From positions 1-64,000 of the forward strand of contig CANPBT010000001.1 of NCBI GenBank assembly GCA_947572415.1: a stretch of 64,000 nt of DNA. The letters are read 5' to 3'. How positions within the stretch are numbered: position 1 is the first letter of the stretch; each line of letters begins with the position of its first letter. Position numbers and translations under genes: made by a program. Origin of the DNA: an uncultured Clostridia bacterium (GTDB lineage: Bacteria; Bacillota; Clostridia; Christensenellales; Borkfalkiaceae). The notes beneath the pieces were generated by a model. The model worked only from the letters and a program-made list of their open reading frames with translations, was not told where the DNA came from and made no database searches. Shown here in pieces: positions 1 to 8,748 of this stretch.

Positions 1-20
1 AATACCAATATATCGTTCAT
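1..20 (-). CDS. 5' end of an unidentified gene, cut by the window edge
   Basis: Only the first six codons (MNDILV) are inside the window, so the product cannot be named. A start is supported by a Shine-Dalgarno sequence GGAGAG four bases upstream of the ATG, and by a promoter at 57-85 (TTGCGT-17-TATAAT on this strand) that would give an ordinary leader of about 30 nt. The gene runs leftward out of the window. Confidence 0.55.
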
Positions 21-56
21 TTTTCTCTCCGCCAAATTACTGTTTATCGTACAATT

Positions 57-85
57 ATTATATCACGAAAAATGAAAGAACGCAA
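57..85 (-). promoter_or_regulatory. Promoter of the leftward partial gene
   Basis: TTGCGT (85-80), 17-base spacer, TATAAT (62-57), preceded by TG one base upstream of the -10 (extended -10). Position predicted from consensus only. Confidence 0.5.
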
Positions 86-129
86 CCGATTGAATTTTGC
101 GGGAAATATAAAACATATCTATATCTCAC

Positions 130-147
130 TAGGCTACGAGTAGCCTA
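130..147. repeat. 18-bp palindrome, arms TAGGCTAC/GTAGCCTA
   Basis: A perfect inverted repeat with a 2-base centre, in the gap between the partial gene and the DUF898 gene. The TAGGC/GCCTA core resembles the XRE-type dyad at 26903-26917, so an operator is possible. There is no T-run, so a terminator is unlikely. Confidence 0.35.
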
Positions 148-260
148 ATTCGTCCACGAAAAAAAGTACAGAAAAGGCACAGCTTAACGCTATGCCTAAA
201 CCTTTTTATTTGCGTTTTATTAAATTCCCTGTGGGAATTACGGTAATTTCCTCCTCTTTT

Positions 261-1028
261 TCAATCGGTTTTATTTTCCTTCATGCTTACGCTTTCCCAC
301 TTTCCCGTAAGCGCGAAAACGGCGATACACGCGATAAGCGCAACGGCCGCAAACACTCCCGCGGCAATAAAAAACGGGATTTTGGGCGCTTGAAGTATAA
401 ACGATATAACAATAATTATCGCAACGCCTACAATGCTCACGGCAATGCAGCTCGTCCTTAATCCGAATTTTTCTTTATTAACCGCGCCGAGGATAATTCC
501 TACTATGCCCATTATTAATCCCCACGGGGGCATAACGAAAGTCAGTATCAATGCGACAAGTCCGAAGCTGTGCGCTTGCCTTTTTCGGACGTAAAGTTTT
601 TGCTCGTACTCGGCGCGCTGCTCGGGGGACATAACGAGGATTGCGTCGGCTGGTTTTTCCGCTTCGACGAACTCCTGCGCGGTCTCGTCCGTAACGATAT
701 GCGTGTGCTTTGTTATCCACTTTTTCTTTTTGACCGAAAGCCAGAAAAGGTATATGCCGAGCGTTACCAGCGAAAGCAATATCCATATTATGTACTTCCC
801 GAAAAGCTGCGTGGCTTTTCCGTCGAATACAAGCCTTTTGCCGTCGATATACGTGTGTTTGCATTCCCAGCGCTGTTTCCAGCATACCATTGCGGGGTTT
901 GCAAGCGAAAGCGTGATAAGGCTGACGATAAACGATACCCAGCTTATAAGCTTGCGCACAACCGCTCCGCCCGTATAGCGTGAAGCCTCTTTTTCGGGCA
1001 GTTCTTCCGTTAAATTTTCATTTTCCAT
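261..1028 (-). CDS. DUF898-like multi-pass membrane protein
   Basis: 255 aa. Residues ~55-100 (KRLVFDGKATQLFG, then a hydrophobic stretch with TLGIY and a W/K-rich end) match the repeat unit of the DUF898 (YjgN-like) family, whose biochemical role is unknown. About five hydrophobic segments follow, three of them in the C-terminal half. The start at 1028 is chosen because AAGGAG lies 8 bases upstream; a longer reading to 1061 lacks a ribosome binding site and would cross an operator. It is divergent from the XRE regulator at 1125, and two matching dyads lie in the shared intergenic region, so that regulator probably controls it (inference). Confidence 0.75.
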   Translation of the reverse strand: MENENLTEELPEKEASRYTGGAVVRKLISWVSFIVSLITLSLANPAMVCWKQRWECKHTYIDGKRLVFDGKATQLFGKYIIWILLSLVTLGIYLFWLSVKKKKWITKHTHIVTDETAQEFVEAEKPADAILVMSPEQRAEYEQKLYVRKRQAHSFGLVALILTFVMPPWGLIMGIVGIILGAVNKEKFGLRTSCIAVSIVGVAIIIVISFILQAPKIPFFIAAGVFAAVALIACIAVFALTGKWESVSMKENKTD

Positions 1029-1050
1029 AATATTCTCCTTTTGATTAGCT

Positions 1051-1073
1051 AAAACTACCAAAATGGTAGTTTT
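1051..1073. promoter_or_regulatory. Operator dyad 1, core TACCAAAATGGTA
   Basis: Inverted repeat with 9-bp perfect arms (AAAACTACC / GGTAGTTTT) around a 5-base centre. It shares its core with the dyad at 1083-1103. Probable binding site of the adjacent XRE regulator. Confidence 0.65.
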
Positions 1074-1082
1074 GGAATAATT

Positions 1083-1103
1083 ATATTACCAAAATGGTAA
1101 TAT
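1083..1103. promoter_or_regulatory. Operator dyad 2, core TACCAAAATGGTA
   Basis: Inverted repeat with 8-bp perfect arms (ATATTACC / GGTAATAT) around the same 5-base centre as dyad 1. The two centres are 31 bp apart, about three helical turns on one DNA face. It lies just upstream of the regulator start, which suggests autoregulation. Confidence 0.65.
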
Positions 1104-1124
1104 GTCAAGTAAGGAATGAGTGTT

Positions 1125-1337
1125 ATGAAAACAATTTTAGGGGAAAGGTTAAAAGAATTGCGGGAGGACAGAGGTTACACGCAAAAACAGCTTTCCGAGA
1201 AACTTGGCATAAACAGCGTAACTTACCTGCATTACGAAAAGGAGCAACGCGAGCCGCCTTTATCTCTGCTTGCAGATATGGCGGTATTTTTCGGCGTGAG
1301 CGTCGATTATTTGCTGGGGCTTAACGACAGCGGCTGA
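1125..1337 (+). CDS. XRE-family transcriptional regulator, single HTH
   Basis: 70 aa, essentially one HTH_3 domain: LKELREDRGYTQKQLSEKLG carries the first helices and the recognition helix follows (NSVTYLHYEKEQREP). It ends with the common 'VDYLLGL' tail. ATG 1125 is preferred over 1116 because AAGGA lies 9 bases before 1125 but abuts 1116. It has no separate ligand domain. It is likely an autoregulated repressor of itself and the divergent DUF898 gene through the two dyads at 1051-1103. Confidence 0.85.
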   Translation: MKTILGERLKELREDRGYTQKQLSEKLGINSVTYLHYEKEQREPPLSLLADMAVFFGVSVDYLLGLNDSG

Positions 1338-1352
1338 CGCCGCTGTTTTTTA
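1327..1352 (+). terminator. Intrinsic terminator after the XRE gene
   Basis: 8-bp GC-rich stem ACAGCGGC / GCCGCTGT, 4-base loop, then six T. The regulator stop codon lies in the loop. Confidence 0.85.
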
Positions 1353-1364
1353 TGCGTTCGGGTA

Positions 1365-1393
1365 TTGAAATTTAAAAAAAGCCGTGTTATAAT
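1365..1393 (+). promoter_or_regulatory. glpK promoter, predicted leaderless
   Basis: TTGAAA (1365-1370), 17 bases, TATAAT (1388-1393) with TGT before the -10. Only six bases separate the -10 from the ATG at 1400, placing the predicted +1 on the start codon. Confidence 0.75.
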
Positions 1394-1399
1394 GGGGGT

Positions 1400-2878
1400 A
1401 TGGGTAAATATATACTTTCAATCGATCAGGGTACTACGAGTTCGCGCGCAATCGTATTCGATAAAGCCGCGCGCATAGTCTGTATGGCCCAGCAGGAATT
1501 CAAGCAGATTTATCCCGCGGCGGGACGGGTAGAGCATTCGCCGCAGGATATTATGGGGTCAACGATGGCTGTCATTGCCGAAGCGTTGGTTCGCGCGGAT
1601 ATATCCGCGGAGGATATTGCGGCGGCGGGCATAACAAATCAGCGCGAAACCACGCTCGTATGGGATAAGGCTACGGGCAAGCCCATATACAACGCGATAG
1701 TATGGCAGTGCCGCAGGACGGCGGACTATTGCGAAAAGCTTAAAGAAAAGTATTCGGATTTAATTTACGAAAAGACGGGGCTTATCCCCGACGCGTACTT
1801 TTCCGCAACCAAAATCAAATGGATTTTGGATAACGTGGACGGCGCGCGCGAACGCGCGGAAAGGGGCGAGCTGCTGTTCGGCACCGTCGACACTTTTTTG
1901 ATGTGGCAGCTCTCGAAAGGCGACATATTCGCCACCGACTACACAAACGCCGCGCGCACAATGCTGTTCAACATACATACCCTGGAGTGGGACGACGAGC
2001 TTTTAAAGCTCTTCGGTATCCCGCGCGATATGCTGCCCGAGGTTTTGCCGAGCGGCGGCAAATTCGGTTATACGCATAAAAGCGTGTTCGGCTCGCCCGT
2101 GCCGATTTGCGGCGCCGTGGGAGACCAGCAGGCGGCGCTGTTCGGGCAGCTCTGCACCGAAGAGGGCGATTTGAAAAACACTTACGGCACGGGCTGCTTC
2201 CTCCTGATGAACACGGGCAAAAAGGCTGTTAAAAGCCGAAACGGGCTCGTAACCACTCTGGGCGCGACCCTGACTAAAAAGCCGCCGTACGTGCTGGAAG
2301 GCTCGGTATTCGTCGGCGGTGCGGCGGTGCAGTGGTTGCGCGACGGGCTCGGAATACTTAACTGCGCCGACGAAAGCGAAAGCTACGCGGTAAAGGTTGA
2401 AGATAACGGCGGGGTGTACGTTGTGCCCGCGTTTACGGGGCTTGGCGCGCCATACTGGGACGCGGACGCACGCGGGCTCATTACGGGCATAACCCGCGGC
2501 ACGACTCGCGCGCATATAGTGCGCGCCGCGCTCGAGGGGATAGCCTATCAGGTGGAAGATATTGTGCGCGCCATGCAGCGCGATTCGGGCATAAAAATAA
2601 CCCGCCTCAACGTTGACGGCGGGGCGAGTAAAAATAATTTTTTGTTACAGTTTCAGTCGGATATATCCGATTGCGAAGTCGTTCGCCCGCAAACGGTCGA
2701 AACGACGGCGCTTGGCGCGGCGTACCTTGCCGGACTTGCGTGCGGCTTCTGGAAAGACGAGCGCGAAATCAGGGCGACGGCGAGCGGTTACAAGGTTTTC
2801 AGCCCGAATATGCCGGAGGCAACGCGCGTGAAGCTTTTAAGCGGCTGGGAAAAAGCGGTTGCAAAAGCGAGGGATTAG
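1400..2878 (+). CDS. glpK: Glycerol kinase
   Basis: 492 aa, the normal length for GlpK, which phosphorylates glycerol with ATP to glycerol 3-phosphate in the cytoplasm. FGGY kinase signatures are visible: N-terminal [16 protein letters not shown] (phosphate-binding loop), [13 protein letters not shown], the TYGTGCF phosphate-2 region and the [19 protein letters not shown] adenosine motif. No transporter or glpD lies next to it, so its in-cell role (glycerol use or lipid precursor supply) is open. It has no Shine-Dalgarno sequence and its promoter suggests a leaderless mRNA. It overlaps the convergent RHH gene by 4 bp. Confidence 0.95.
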   Translation: MGKYILSIDQGTTSSRAIVFDKAARIVCMAQQEFKQIYPAAGRVEHSPQDIMGSTMAVIAEALVRADISAEDIAAAGITNQRETTLVWDKATGKPIYNAIVWQCRRTADYCEKLKEKYSDLIYEKTGLIPDAYFSATKIKWILDNVDGARERAERGELLFGTVDTFLMWQLSKGDIFATDYTNAARTMLFNIHTLEWDDELLKLFGIPRDMLPEVLPSGGKFGYTHKSVFGSPVPICGAVGDQQAALFGQLCTEEGDLKNTYGTGCFLLMNTGKKAVKSRNGLVTTLGATLTKKPPYVLEGSVFVGGAAVQWLRDGLGILNCADESESYAVKVEDNGGVYVVPAFTGLGAPYWDADARGLITGITRGTTRAHIVRAALEGIAYQVEDIVRAMQRDSGIKITRLNVDGGASKNNFLLQFQSDISDCEVVRPQTVETTALGAAYLAGLACGFWKDEREIRATASGYKVFSPNMPEATRVKLLSGWEKAVAKARD

Positions 2879-3066
2879 TTTTCGGTTTGCTCCGTACTAA
2901 GCCCTCTCGCGCCTTTCTTGCGGTATTTCACGCACTGCGTCAGAAGATACTCTATCTGACCGTTCACCGAGCGGAATTCGTCCTCCGCCCAGCGTTCGAG
3001 CTCGGCGTACAGCTCGTCTGAAATCCTTAACGGGATTTGTTTTTTGCCGTTCTTTTTATTATCCAT
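2875..3066 (-). CDS. Arc/RHH-type small DNA-binding protein
   Basis: 63 aa. The segment [22 protein letters not shown] is the strand-helix signature of ribbon-helix-helix (Arc-like) proteins, and [15 protein letters not shown] forms the second helix. Such proteins bind DNA as dimers through the N-terminal strand. It follows the membrane protein at 3066-3632 with a TAATG stop/start overlap, so the two are probably co-transcribed. No toxin-like partner is present; the target is unknown. Confidence 0.7.
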   Translation of the reverse strand: MDNKKNGKKQIPLRISDELYAELERWAEDEFRSVNGQIEYLLTQCVKYRKKGARGLSTEQTEN

Positions 3067-3632
3067 TAATCAACCTGTTCTGCGGAAGAACCGTAGTATT
3101 TCAGCATTTCGTCAAGCAGCACGTACAGCTGCTTTCTTTTTATCTGTGAGCATAAAGTATAAATTTTTATATCGCCGAACGACCAGAAGAGCTGCCACTT
3201 TTTATAAAACGACAGCGTGCTCCTGTAAGCTTTGAAATTTTTTAAATAAATTTTAAGCGAAGGCATATCGTCGTCCAAAAGGTCAAGCCAGGTAGCGTCT
3301 TTTGTGAAGCTTTGTATGTCTTCCCAGGCGATAAACCCGAAATGAAAATAACCGGAGTAGTTGTAAACCCCCTTTTCGTCCGCGGTCAAAAGGAAGGGGA
3401 AGAACAGGTTGCGGAAATTCAGCGCGCCAAGGCAAAAGCTTATAAAAATTATAACTGAACTGCCGATAATCAGCGGTATTAATATATCCTTTTCGGGTGG
3501 GTATTTTATTAAACCTAACGGCAGCAGCGCGGCTAACGCGACGGCAAACGCCAAAAACGCGAACGCGGCTGCCGCGGTAAGCGCGCGGTTGCGCCTTATA
3601 TACAAATTTTGCGGTTTAGTTAATTTTTCCAT
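3066..3632 (-). CDS. Membrane protein with PH-like (STM3941-type) C-terminus
   Basis: 188 aa from ATG 3632 (GTG 3638 is also possible). Two transmembrane helices near residues 20-45 and 52-78 are followed by a soluble domain with '[25 protein letters not shown]', a pattern seen in bacterial PH-like domains of STM3941/YcxB-type membrane proteins. The function is unknown. No Shine-Dalgarno sequence is visible. It is followed directly by the RHH gene. Confidence 0.6.
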   Translation of the reverse strand: MEKLTKPQNLYIRRNRALTAAAAFAFLAFAVALAALLPLGLIKYPPEKDILIPLIIGSSVIIFISFCLGALNFRNLFFPFLLTADEKGVYNYSGYFHFGFIAWEDIQSFTKDATWLDLLDDDMPSLKIYLKNFKAYRSTLSFYKKWQLFWSFGDIKIYTLCSQIKRKQLYVLLDEMLKYYGSSAEQVD

Positions 3633-3754
3633 ATACACTATTCAAAGGTTACGAAAAGGGGTTAACGTTTCGGGATTTTCAAGCGTCAGGTCAAATATAT
3701 GCCCGCACCGGAAGCCTATATTTTAGCCTGTAACGCGAGAATTTTGCGAGCCTA

Positions 3755-4663
3755 TTAATATATGCTTCCGCTGTTTACGATAGGCTGGGCGTCGCGGTTG
3801 CCGCAGAGCACGACGAGGAGGTTGGATACCATTGCCGCCTTTCTTTCGTCGTCAAGTTCCACTATGTTGTTGTCGGAAAGCTTTTTGAGCGCCATATCCA
3901 CCATGGAAACAGCTCCGTCGACAATCTTCTGCCTTGCGGCTATTATCGCAGCCGCCTGCTGGCGTTGAAGCATTGCCGCCGCAATTTCGGGCGCGTACGC
4001 AAGGTTGTTTATGCGCGCGTCGAGTATTTCTATGCCGGCGTTGTTTACTCTGGACTGCAATTCCGCTTTCAGCACTTCGGCTATTTCCTGCGAAGAACCG
4101 CGCAGCGACTTTTCGTCGCCGTTTTCGGAAACGTCGTAAGGGTACTGTCTTGCAACCTGTCTTATGGAAGAATCGCACTGTGTGGATATAAAAGTTACGT
4201 AATTATCCACCGCGAAAACCGCCTTTGCCGTATCGCGTATGCGCCATATAACTACCACGCTTATCTCAATGGGGTTGCCCTCTTCGTCGTTTACTTTCTG
4301 TTTTTCGTTATTCAACGTCATTGCTTTAAGGCTCAACTTTCTGCCGCCTTTGCCGAATGCCGCCGCAGGATTGACCGACGTGCAGAAAGGGTTTACAAAA
4401 TAAAAGCCGTCTTTTTTAAGCGAGCCGTGGTATTTGCCGAACAGCGTGAATACGAGCGCTTCGTTGGGGGCAAGCACTTTAAAGCCGGGTATGCAGATTA
4501 TTGCAATCAGCATTAATATTGCGCCGGGAATAAAGCCTGCGCCTTCGGTAATCACCGCACCGGCAATCGCGCCGGCCACGCCGCCTAAAAAACCTACAAT
4601 TACAACGGCAAGCATAAGCCAGCCGTTTAAGCCTTTCATTTCCTTTTCTTTAACTTCGTTCAT
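3755..4663 (-). CDS. SPFH / Band 7 domain membrane protein
   Basis: 302 aa. Two N-terminal hydrophobic segments (residues ~12-60) are followed by an SPFH domain: [18 protein letters not shown], then '[24 protein letters not shown]' and '[36 protein letters not shown]', the helical end typical of stomatin/prohibitin-like proteins. These form oligomeric membrane scaffolds. The start has a good GGAGG. A 17-base-spaced promoter and a double TGATATCA site lie upstream (4684-4736). The regulator is unknown. Confidence 0.85.
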   Translation of the reverse strand: MNEVKEKEMKGLNGWLMLAVVIVGFLGGVAGAIAGAVITEGAGFIPGAILMLIAIICIPGFKVLAPNEALVFTLFGKYHGSLKKDGFYFVNPFCTSVNPAAAFGKGGRKLSLKAMTLNNEKQKVNDEEGNPIEISVVVIWRIRDTAKAVFAVDNYVTFISTQCDSSIRQVARQYPYDVSENGDEKSLRGSSQEIAEVLKAELQSRVNNAGIEILDARINNLAYAPEIAAAMLQRQQAAAIIAARQKIVDGAVSMVDMALKKLSDNNIVELDDERKAAMVSNLLVVLCGNRDAQPIVNSGSIY

Positions 4664-4683
4664 AAATGCCTCCGAAAGTTTTA

Positions 4684-4736
4684 TGATATCACTTTGATAT
4701 CAGTTTAATTATAGTACGAATTTTTACGGTTGTCAA
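4684..4736 (-). promoter_or_regulatory. SPFH gene promoter with double TGATATCA site
   Basis: TTGACA (4736-4731), 17 bases, TATAAT (4713-4708). Two copies of the 8-bp palindrome TGATATCA (4684-4691 and 4695-4702), 11 bp centre to centre, cover the predicted +1 region. This looks like an operator for a repressor that blocks initiation. Confidence 0.65.
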
Positions 4737-4744
4737 CGTTTTTG

Positions 4745-4773
4745 TTGAAAATTTTTTTTAAATTCGGTATAAT
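4745..4773 (+). promoter_or_regulatory. Promoter of the EEP gene, predicted leaderless
   Basis: TTGAAA (4745-4750), 17 bases, TATAAT (4768-4773), then six bases to the ATG at 4780. No Shine-Dalgarno sequence. Confidence 0.75.
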
Positions 4774-4779
4774 CGTATT

Positions 4780-5916
4780 ATGAAAGCAAAAAAGATTGTA
4801 AAAATTATAGCGATAACCCTCGCATGCGTTATAGGTGCGGTTGCGCTTATTATCGGCGGATACGTGGGATACGTGGCTGTTCAATATTACAGAATAGAAG
4901 ACAATTTTGAATTGCAAACGGAAAACGGCAGGGATAAAAAGGCGGGGTTAAACGACGTGTTTACCGTTATGACGTACAATACGGGGTTCGGCGCTTATTC
5001 GCCCGACTATTCGTTTTTTATGGATACGGGCGTAATGGACGACGGAACGGAAGTTGTAGGCAAATACGCTAAGGGGCGCGACAAAGCCGACGTAAAAAAG
5101 AACGTTGACGGGCAGACGGATATTATAAAAAACGCGGACGCGGATTTTTACTTTTTGCAGGAAGTGGACGAAAAGGCGGACAGAAGCTACGGCATAAATA
5201 TGAAGAGCGTCTTTTCCGCCGCGTTCGAAAACCGCAGCGCGACCTATGCGGAAAACTTCCATACGGCAAACCTTTTTTATCCTTTCAACGACCCTATAGG
5301 CAGAACCGACGCGGGCATACTAACGCTTTCCTCATACAATATACAGAGCGCGGTGAGGCGGTCGTTTCCGCTTACCGATAATTTTATAGACAAGCTGTTC
5401 GACCTTGACAGATGCTTCGCGGTGCATTATCTTCCGCTCGAAGGGAGCGATAAGTTTCTGGTTTTAATCAACCTCCATATGTCCGCATACGACAAGGGCG
5501 GCGCCGTGCGCGCGCAGCAGCTCGAAATGCTTAACGGCGTTTTAAAGGAGGAGCGGGCAAAAGGCAACTACGTCGTTGCGGGCGGCGACTTCAACCACTG
5601 CCTTATCGCCGATTACTTTGAAAGCGACGAGCAGGCTTTATCGCATTTCGAAAGCAGACAGCAAGTACCTGAATGGGTCAAAAATTCCGTTTTACATAAT
5701 TCCGAGCTGGCGGAGGGTTTCCGTATTGCGTCGGATAAGGACGTCGCCACGTGCCGCGGCGCGGATATCCCTTACGAAAAGGGCGTCAATTATACCAATA
5801 CGATAGACGGGTTTATCGTTTCCGATAACGTTGAGGTCGTTGCGGTGAACACGCTGAACACAGAATACGCGTTCAGCGACCACAACCCCGTGGTTTTAAA
5901 ATTTGCGTTATTATGA
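4780..5916 (+). CDS. Endonuclease/exonuclease/phosphatase-family protein, membrane-anchored
   Basis: 378 aa. Residues ~5-35 form an N-terminal membrane anchor or uncleaved signal. The EEP fold follows, with 'VFTVMTYNTGFG', 'FYFLQEVDEKADRS' (catalytic Glu), 'VAGGDFNHC' and the C-terminal 'AFSDHNPVV' (Asp-His). All metal-binding and catalytic motifs of the DNase I-like superfamily are kept. The substrate (nucleic acid, phospholipid or inositol phosphate) cannot be told from sequence; the anchor suggests action outside the membrane. The HNH gene follows with an ATGA overlap. Confidence 0.85.
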   Translation: MKAKKIVKIIAITLACVIGAVALIIGGYVGYVAVQYYRIEDNFELQTENGRDKKAGLNDVFTVMTYNTGFGAYSPDYSFFMDTGVMDDGTEVVGKYAKGRDKADVKKNVDGQTDIIKNADADFYFLQEVDEKADRSYGINMKSVFSAAFENRSATYAENFHTANLFYPFNDPIGRTDAGILTLSSYNIQSAVRRSFPLTDNFIDKLFDLDRCFAVHYLPLEGSDKFLVLINLHMSAYDKGGAVRAQQLEMLNGVLKEERAKGNYVVAGGDFNHCLIADYFESDEQALSHFESRQQVPEWVKNSVLHNSELAEGFRIASDKDVATCRGADIPYEKGVNYTNTIDGFIVSDNVEVVAVNTLNTEYAFSDHNPVVLKFALL

Positions 5917-6347
5917 AGCTGAATTTCGAACTTGTGCCCGACGGCTGCTGGTACAGCAATTTAAGAAGTATTTTATCCCCCGCGCAGTGGGACGTCGTCC
6001 GTCGCGAGGCGTATGCGCGCGCGGGCGGCAGGTGTATGATTTGCGGCGCGCCGTCGCATAGGCTCGAAGCGCACGAAAGGTGGGAGTACGACGAAGAGAG
6101 ATGCGTGCAAAAGCTTGCCGACGTGGTTGCAGTCTGTAAAAGCTGCCACGAAGTTATTCATATAGGCCGTACCCAGCTTATGGGCGGAGAAGTCCGCGCA
6201 AGCGAACACTTTATGAAAGTGAACGGCTGTACTTACGCGGAATACCGCAAAGCCCTCGGCGAGGCGAACGAAGCGCACCGCCGCCGCAACCTGGTGCCCG
6301 AGTGGAAGCTCGATCTGGGTTATCTGAAAAAATTCATACAAAGCTGA
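5913..6347 (+). CDS. HNH-type protein
   Basis: 144 aa. A zinc-finger/HNH layout is visible: 'GGRCMICGAPSHRLEAHERWEYDE' supplies CxxC and His, and 'AVCKSCHEVIHIGR' supplies CxxCH and the final His. This matches the HNH nuclease core, although the usual Asn position is not obvious. It overlaps the EEP gene by 4 bp, so it is translationally coupled. It could be a nuclease or only a zinc-binding protein. There is no methylase nearby, so no restriction system is implied. Confidence 0.65.
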   Translation: MKLNFELVPDGCWYSNLRSILSPAQWDVVRREAYARAGGRCMICGAPSHRLEAHERWEYDEERCVQKLADVVAVCKSCHEVIHIGRTQLMGGEVRASEHFMKVNGCTYAEYRKALGEANEAHRRRNLVPEWKLDLGYLKKFIQS

Positions 6348-6382
6348 AAAAGGCTTTCCTCCAGTCGGAGGAAGCTTTTTTT
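6347..6382 (+). terminator. Intrinsic terminator after the HNH gene
   Basis: Hairpin with CTTTCCTCC / GGAGGAAG core, loop AGTC, followed by seven T. Confidence 0.8.
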
Positions 6383-6470
6383 GCTTTATAATTTTGTAGA
6401 ATTATACATAATTTTATCAGCATGCGTCGGTTTTCGGCGCAATATGTTATTAATTATCAGCCCTTTTGCG

Positions 6471-6519
6471 ATACTATATATAGTATAACAGAAAAAAAAT
6501 AACATACAAGATATTGTGT
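6471..6519 (+). promoter_or_regulatory. Two NrdR-like boxes upstream of nrdD
   Basis: Box 1 at 6471-6486 is ATACTATATATAGTAT, a perfect 16-bp palindrome. Box 2 at 6504-6519 is ATACAAGATATTGTGT. Both resemble the NrdR consensus (ACACwATATATwGTGT), and the starts are 33 bp apart, close to the three-turn spacing usual for NrdR. They lie just upstream of the nrdD promoter, so nrdDG-dut is probably in the NrdR regulon. Confidence 0.7.
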
Positions 6520-6527
6520 TTTAAGGC

Positions 6528-6556
6528 TTGACAACGGGAGTTTAAAGTACTATACT
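6528..6556 (+). promoter_or_regulatory. nrdD promoter
   Basis: TTGACA, 17 bases, TATACT. The leader is ~48 nt and ends in GGAGGG before ATG 6610, so this is a conventional leadered gene. Confidence 0.8.
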
Positions 6557-6609
6557 TGATTTCACTACGATTAATTTGGAAAGACGTTACTGTTACGGAG
6601 GGAAAGCAT

Positions 6610-8736
6610 ATGAAAGTTATTAAACGCGACGGCTCTACGGTGGATTTTGATAAAAATAAAATAACGAGGGCGATAGGCAAGGCAAACGAGGCGGTCGATT
6701 TCGAGGACCGCGTGACCGACGCGCAGATAAGCGCGATAGTGGACGATATAGCTTCGCGCCACAGGCGGCGCGTGCTTGTCGAAGATATTCAGGATATGGT
6801 CGAAGAAAAGCTGATGGAGCTTCAGAAGTATCAGCTTATGAAGTCGTATATCCTTTACCGCTACGAGCGCGCTTTAATCCGTAAGGCGAATACCACGGAC
6901 GAGAGCATACTTTCGCTTATCAAAAATTCAAATAAGGACGTAATGGAGGAAAACTCCAACAAGAACGCGCGCACGGCTTCCACTCAGCGCGACCTGATTG
7001 CGGGCGAAGTTTCAAAGGACCTGACCCGCCGTATACTGCTGCCCGAATATATTTCCAAGGCGCACGACGAGGGCGCAATTCACTTCCACGACGCAGACTA
7101 TTTCTTGCAGCCGATTTTCAACTGCTGCCTTATAAATATTAAGGATATGCTCGATAACGGCACGGTAATGAACGGCAAAATGATTGAAAGCCCCAAATCC
7201 TTCCAGACGGCGTGCACCATTACCACGCAGATAATAGCTTCCGTCGCTTCTTCGCAGTACGGCGGTCAGTCGGTAAATATAGCCCACCTCGGCAAGTATT
7301 TAAGGCTCACCAAAGAAAAATACGTAAAGCAGTGCGAGGAGCAGTTCGGCGGCACGCTCGACGGAGAGACCAAGGCTAGCTTCGTCAATATGCGCTTGCA
7401 GGAATCGCTTAAAGCCGGCGTTCAGACAATACAGTACCAGATTAATACGCTTATGACCACGAACGGTCAGTCGCCGTTCGTCACGCTTTTCCTCTATCTC
7501 GACGAAAAGGACGAGTATATAGAAGAAAACGCTATGATAATAGAAGAAATCTTAAAACAGCGTTATGAGGGCATAAAGAACGAAAAGGGCGTTTACGTAA
7601 CCCCCGCTTTCCCCAAGCTTATATACGTCCTCGACGAAAACAACTGCCTCAAAGGCGGCAGATACGATTATCTCACCCGCCTTGCGGTAAAGTGCTCGTC
7701 AAAGCGCCTGTATCCCGATTACATTTCGGCGAAGAAAATGCGCGAAAATTACGAGGGCAACGTGTTCTCGCCCATGGGCTGCCGCTCTTTCCTTTCGCCG
7801 TGGAAGGACGAAAACGGCAATTACAAGTTCGAGGGCAGGTTCAATCAGGGCGTCGTTTCGATTAACCTCCCGCAGTGCGGCATACTCGCCAAGGGCGACG
7901 AGAAAAAATTCTGGGAAATTTTAGAGGAAAGGCTTAGCCTGTGCTACGACGCGCTTATGTGCCGCCACAACGCGCTTATGGGCGTGACGAGCGACGTGTC
8001 GCCCGTGCACTGGCAGTACGGCGCGATTGCAAGGTTGCAGCAGGGCGAAAAGATAGACAAGTATCTTCTCAACGGATACTCCACGATTTCTTTGGGATAT
8101 ATCGGGCTGTACGAGGTCACTAAGCTTGTAAAGGGCGTATCTCACACCGACCCCAAGGGTATGGAGTTTGCTTTGAAGGTGATGAACAGCCTGCGTGAGC
8201 ATTGCGAAAAGTGGAAGAAGGAGACGGGGCTGGGCTTCGGGCTTTACGGCACCCCCGCCGAATCGCTTTGCTACCGCTTTGCGAGAATCGACAAAGAAAA
8301 ATTCGGCGATATCCCCGACGTTACCGATAAGGGCTACTACACCAACAGCTATCACGTCGACGTGCGCGAGAATATCGACGCGTTCAGCAAATTTACGTTC
8401 GAAAGTCAGTTCCAGCAGATTTCGTCGGGCGGGGCTATATCCTACGTGGAAATACCGAATATGCGCCATAATCTTACGGCTATTGAGGACGTCGTCAAAT
8501 ACATTTACGACAACATACAGTACGCCGAATTCAATACGAAGAGCGATTACTGCCACGTATGCGGCTTCGACGGGGAAATCGTAATAAACGACGATAACGA
8601 ATGGGAGTGCCCCGTCTGCCATAACAAGGACCAGCGTAAAATGAACGTAACCCGCCGTACCTGCGGCTACCTCGGCGAAAACTTCTGGAATGTGGGCAAG
8701 ACGAAAGAAATAAAAGCAAGGGTACTTCATTTATAA
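6610..8736 (+). CDS. nrdD: Anaerobic (class III) ribonucleoside-triphosphate reductase
   Basis: 708 aa. It reduces ribonucleoside triphosphates to deoxyribonucleotides with a glycyl radical. The N-terminus is an ATP-cone ('MKVIKRDGSTVDFDKNKI'). The C-terminus holds a four-Cys zinc site (CHVCGFDG ... CPVC) and the radical site RRTCGYLG. Start 6610 is set by GGAGGG 8 bases upstream. It forms an operon with nrdG (12 bp gap) and probably dut. Two NrdR-like boxes precede it. Its presence indicates anaerobic growth. Confidence 0.97.
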   Translation: MKVIKRDGSTVDFDKNKITRAIGKANEAVDFEDRVTDAQISAIVDDIASRHRRRVLVEDIQDMVEEKLMELQKYQLMKSYILYRYERALIRKANTTDESILSLIKNSNKDVMEENSNKNARTASTQRDLIAGEVSKDLTRRILLPEYISKAHDEGAIHFHDADYFLQPIFNCCLINIKDMLDNGTVMNGKMIESPKSFQTACTITTQIIASVASSQYGGQSVNIAHLGKYLRLTKEKYVKQCEEQFGGTLDGETKASFVNMRLQESLKAGVQTIQYQINTLMTTNGQSPFVTLFLYLDEKDEYIEENAMIIEEILKQRYEGIKNEKGVYVTPAFPKLIYVLDENNCLKGGRYDYLTRLAVKCSSKRLYPDYISAKKMRENYEGNVFSPMGCRSFLSPWKDENGNYKFEGRFNQGVVSINLPQCGILAKGDEKKFWEILEERLSLCYDALMCRHNALMGVTSDVSPVHWQYGAIARLQQGEKIDKYLLNGYSTISLGYIGLYEVTKLVKGVSHTDPKGMEFALKVMNSLREHCEKWKKETGLGFGLYGTPAESLCYRFARIDKEKFGDIPDVTDKGYYTNSYHVDVRENIDAFSKFTFESQFQQISSGGAISYVEIPNMRHNLTAIEDVVKYIYDNIQYAEFNTKSDYCHVCGFDGEIVINDDNEWECPVCHNKDQRKMNVTRRTCGYLGENFWNVGKTKEIKARVLHL

Positions 8737-8748
8737 TAAGGAAAATTT

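Noticed and set aside
192-461. + strand open frame of 89 codons opposite the DUF898 gene
   Set aside because: It lies antisense to the real gene, is Arg/Asn/Lys-rich without domain character and has no ribosome binding site.
2003-2515. 170-codon minus-strand frame inside glpK
   Set aside because: Shadow of the GC-rich glpK codons; no start signal and no family pattern.
5913-6347. Restriction-modification or defence role for the HNH protein
   Set aside because: There is no methylase, helicase or other defence gene nearby; its partner is an EEP-fold protein.
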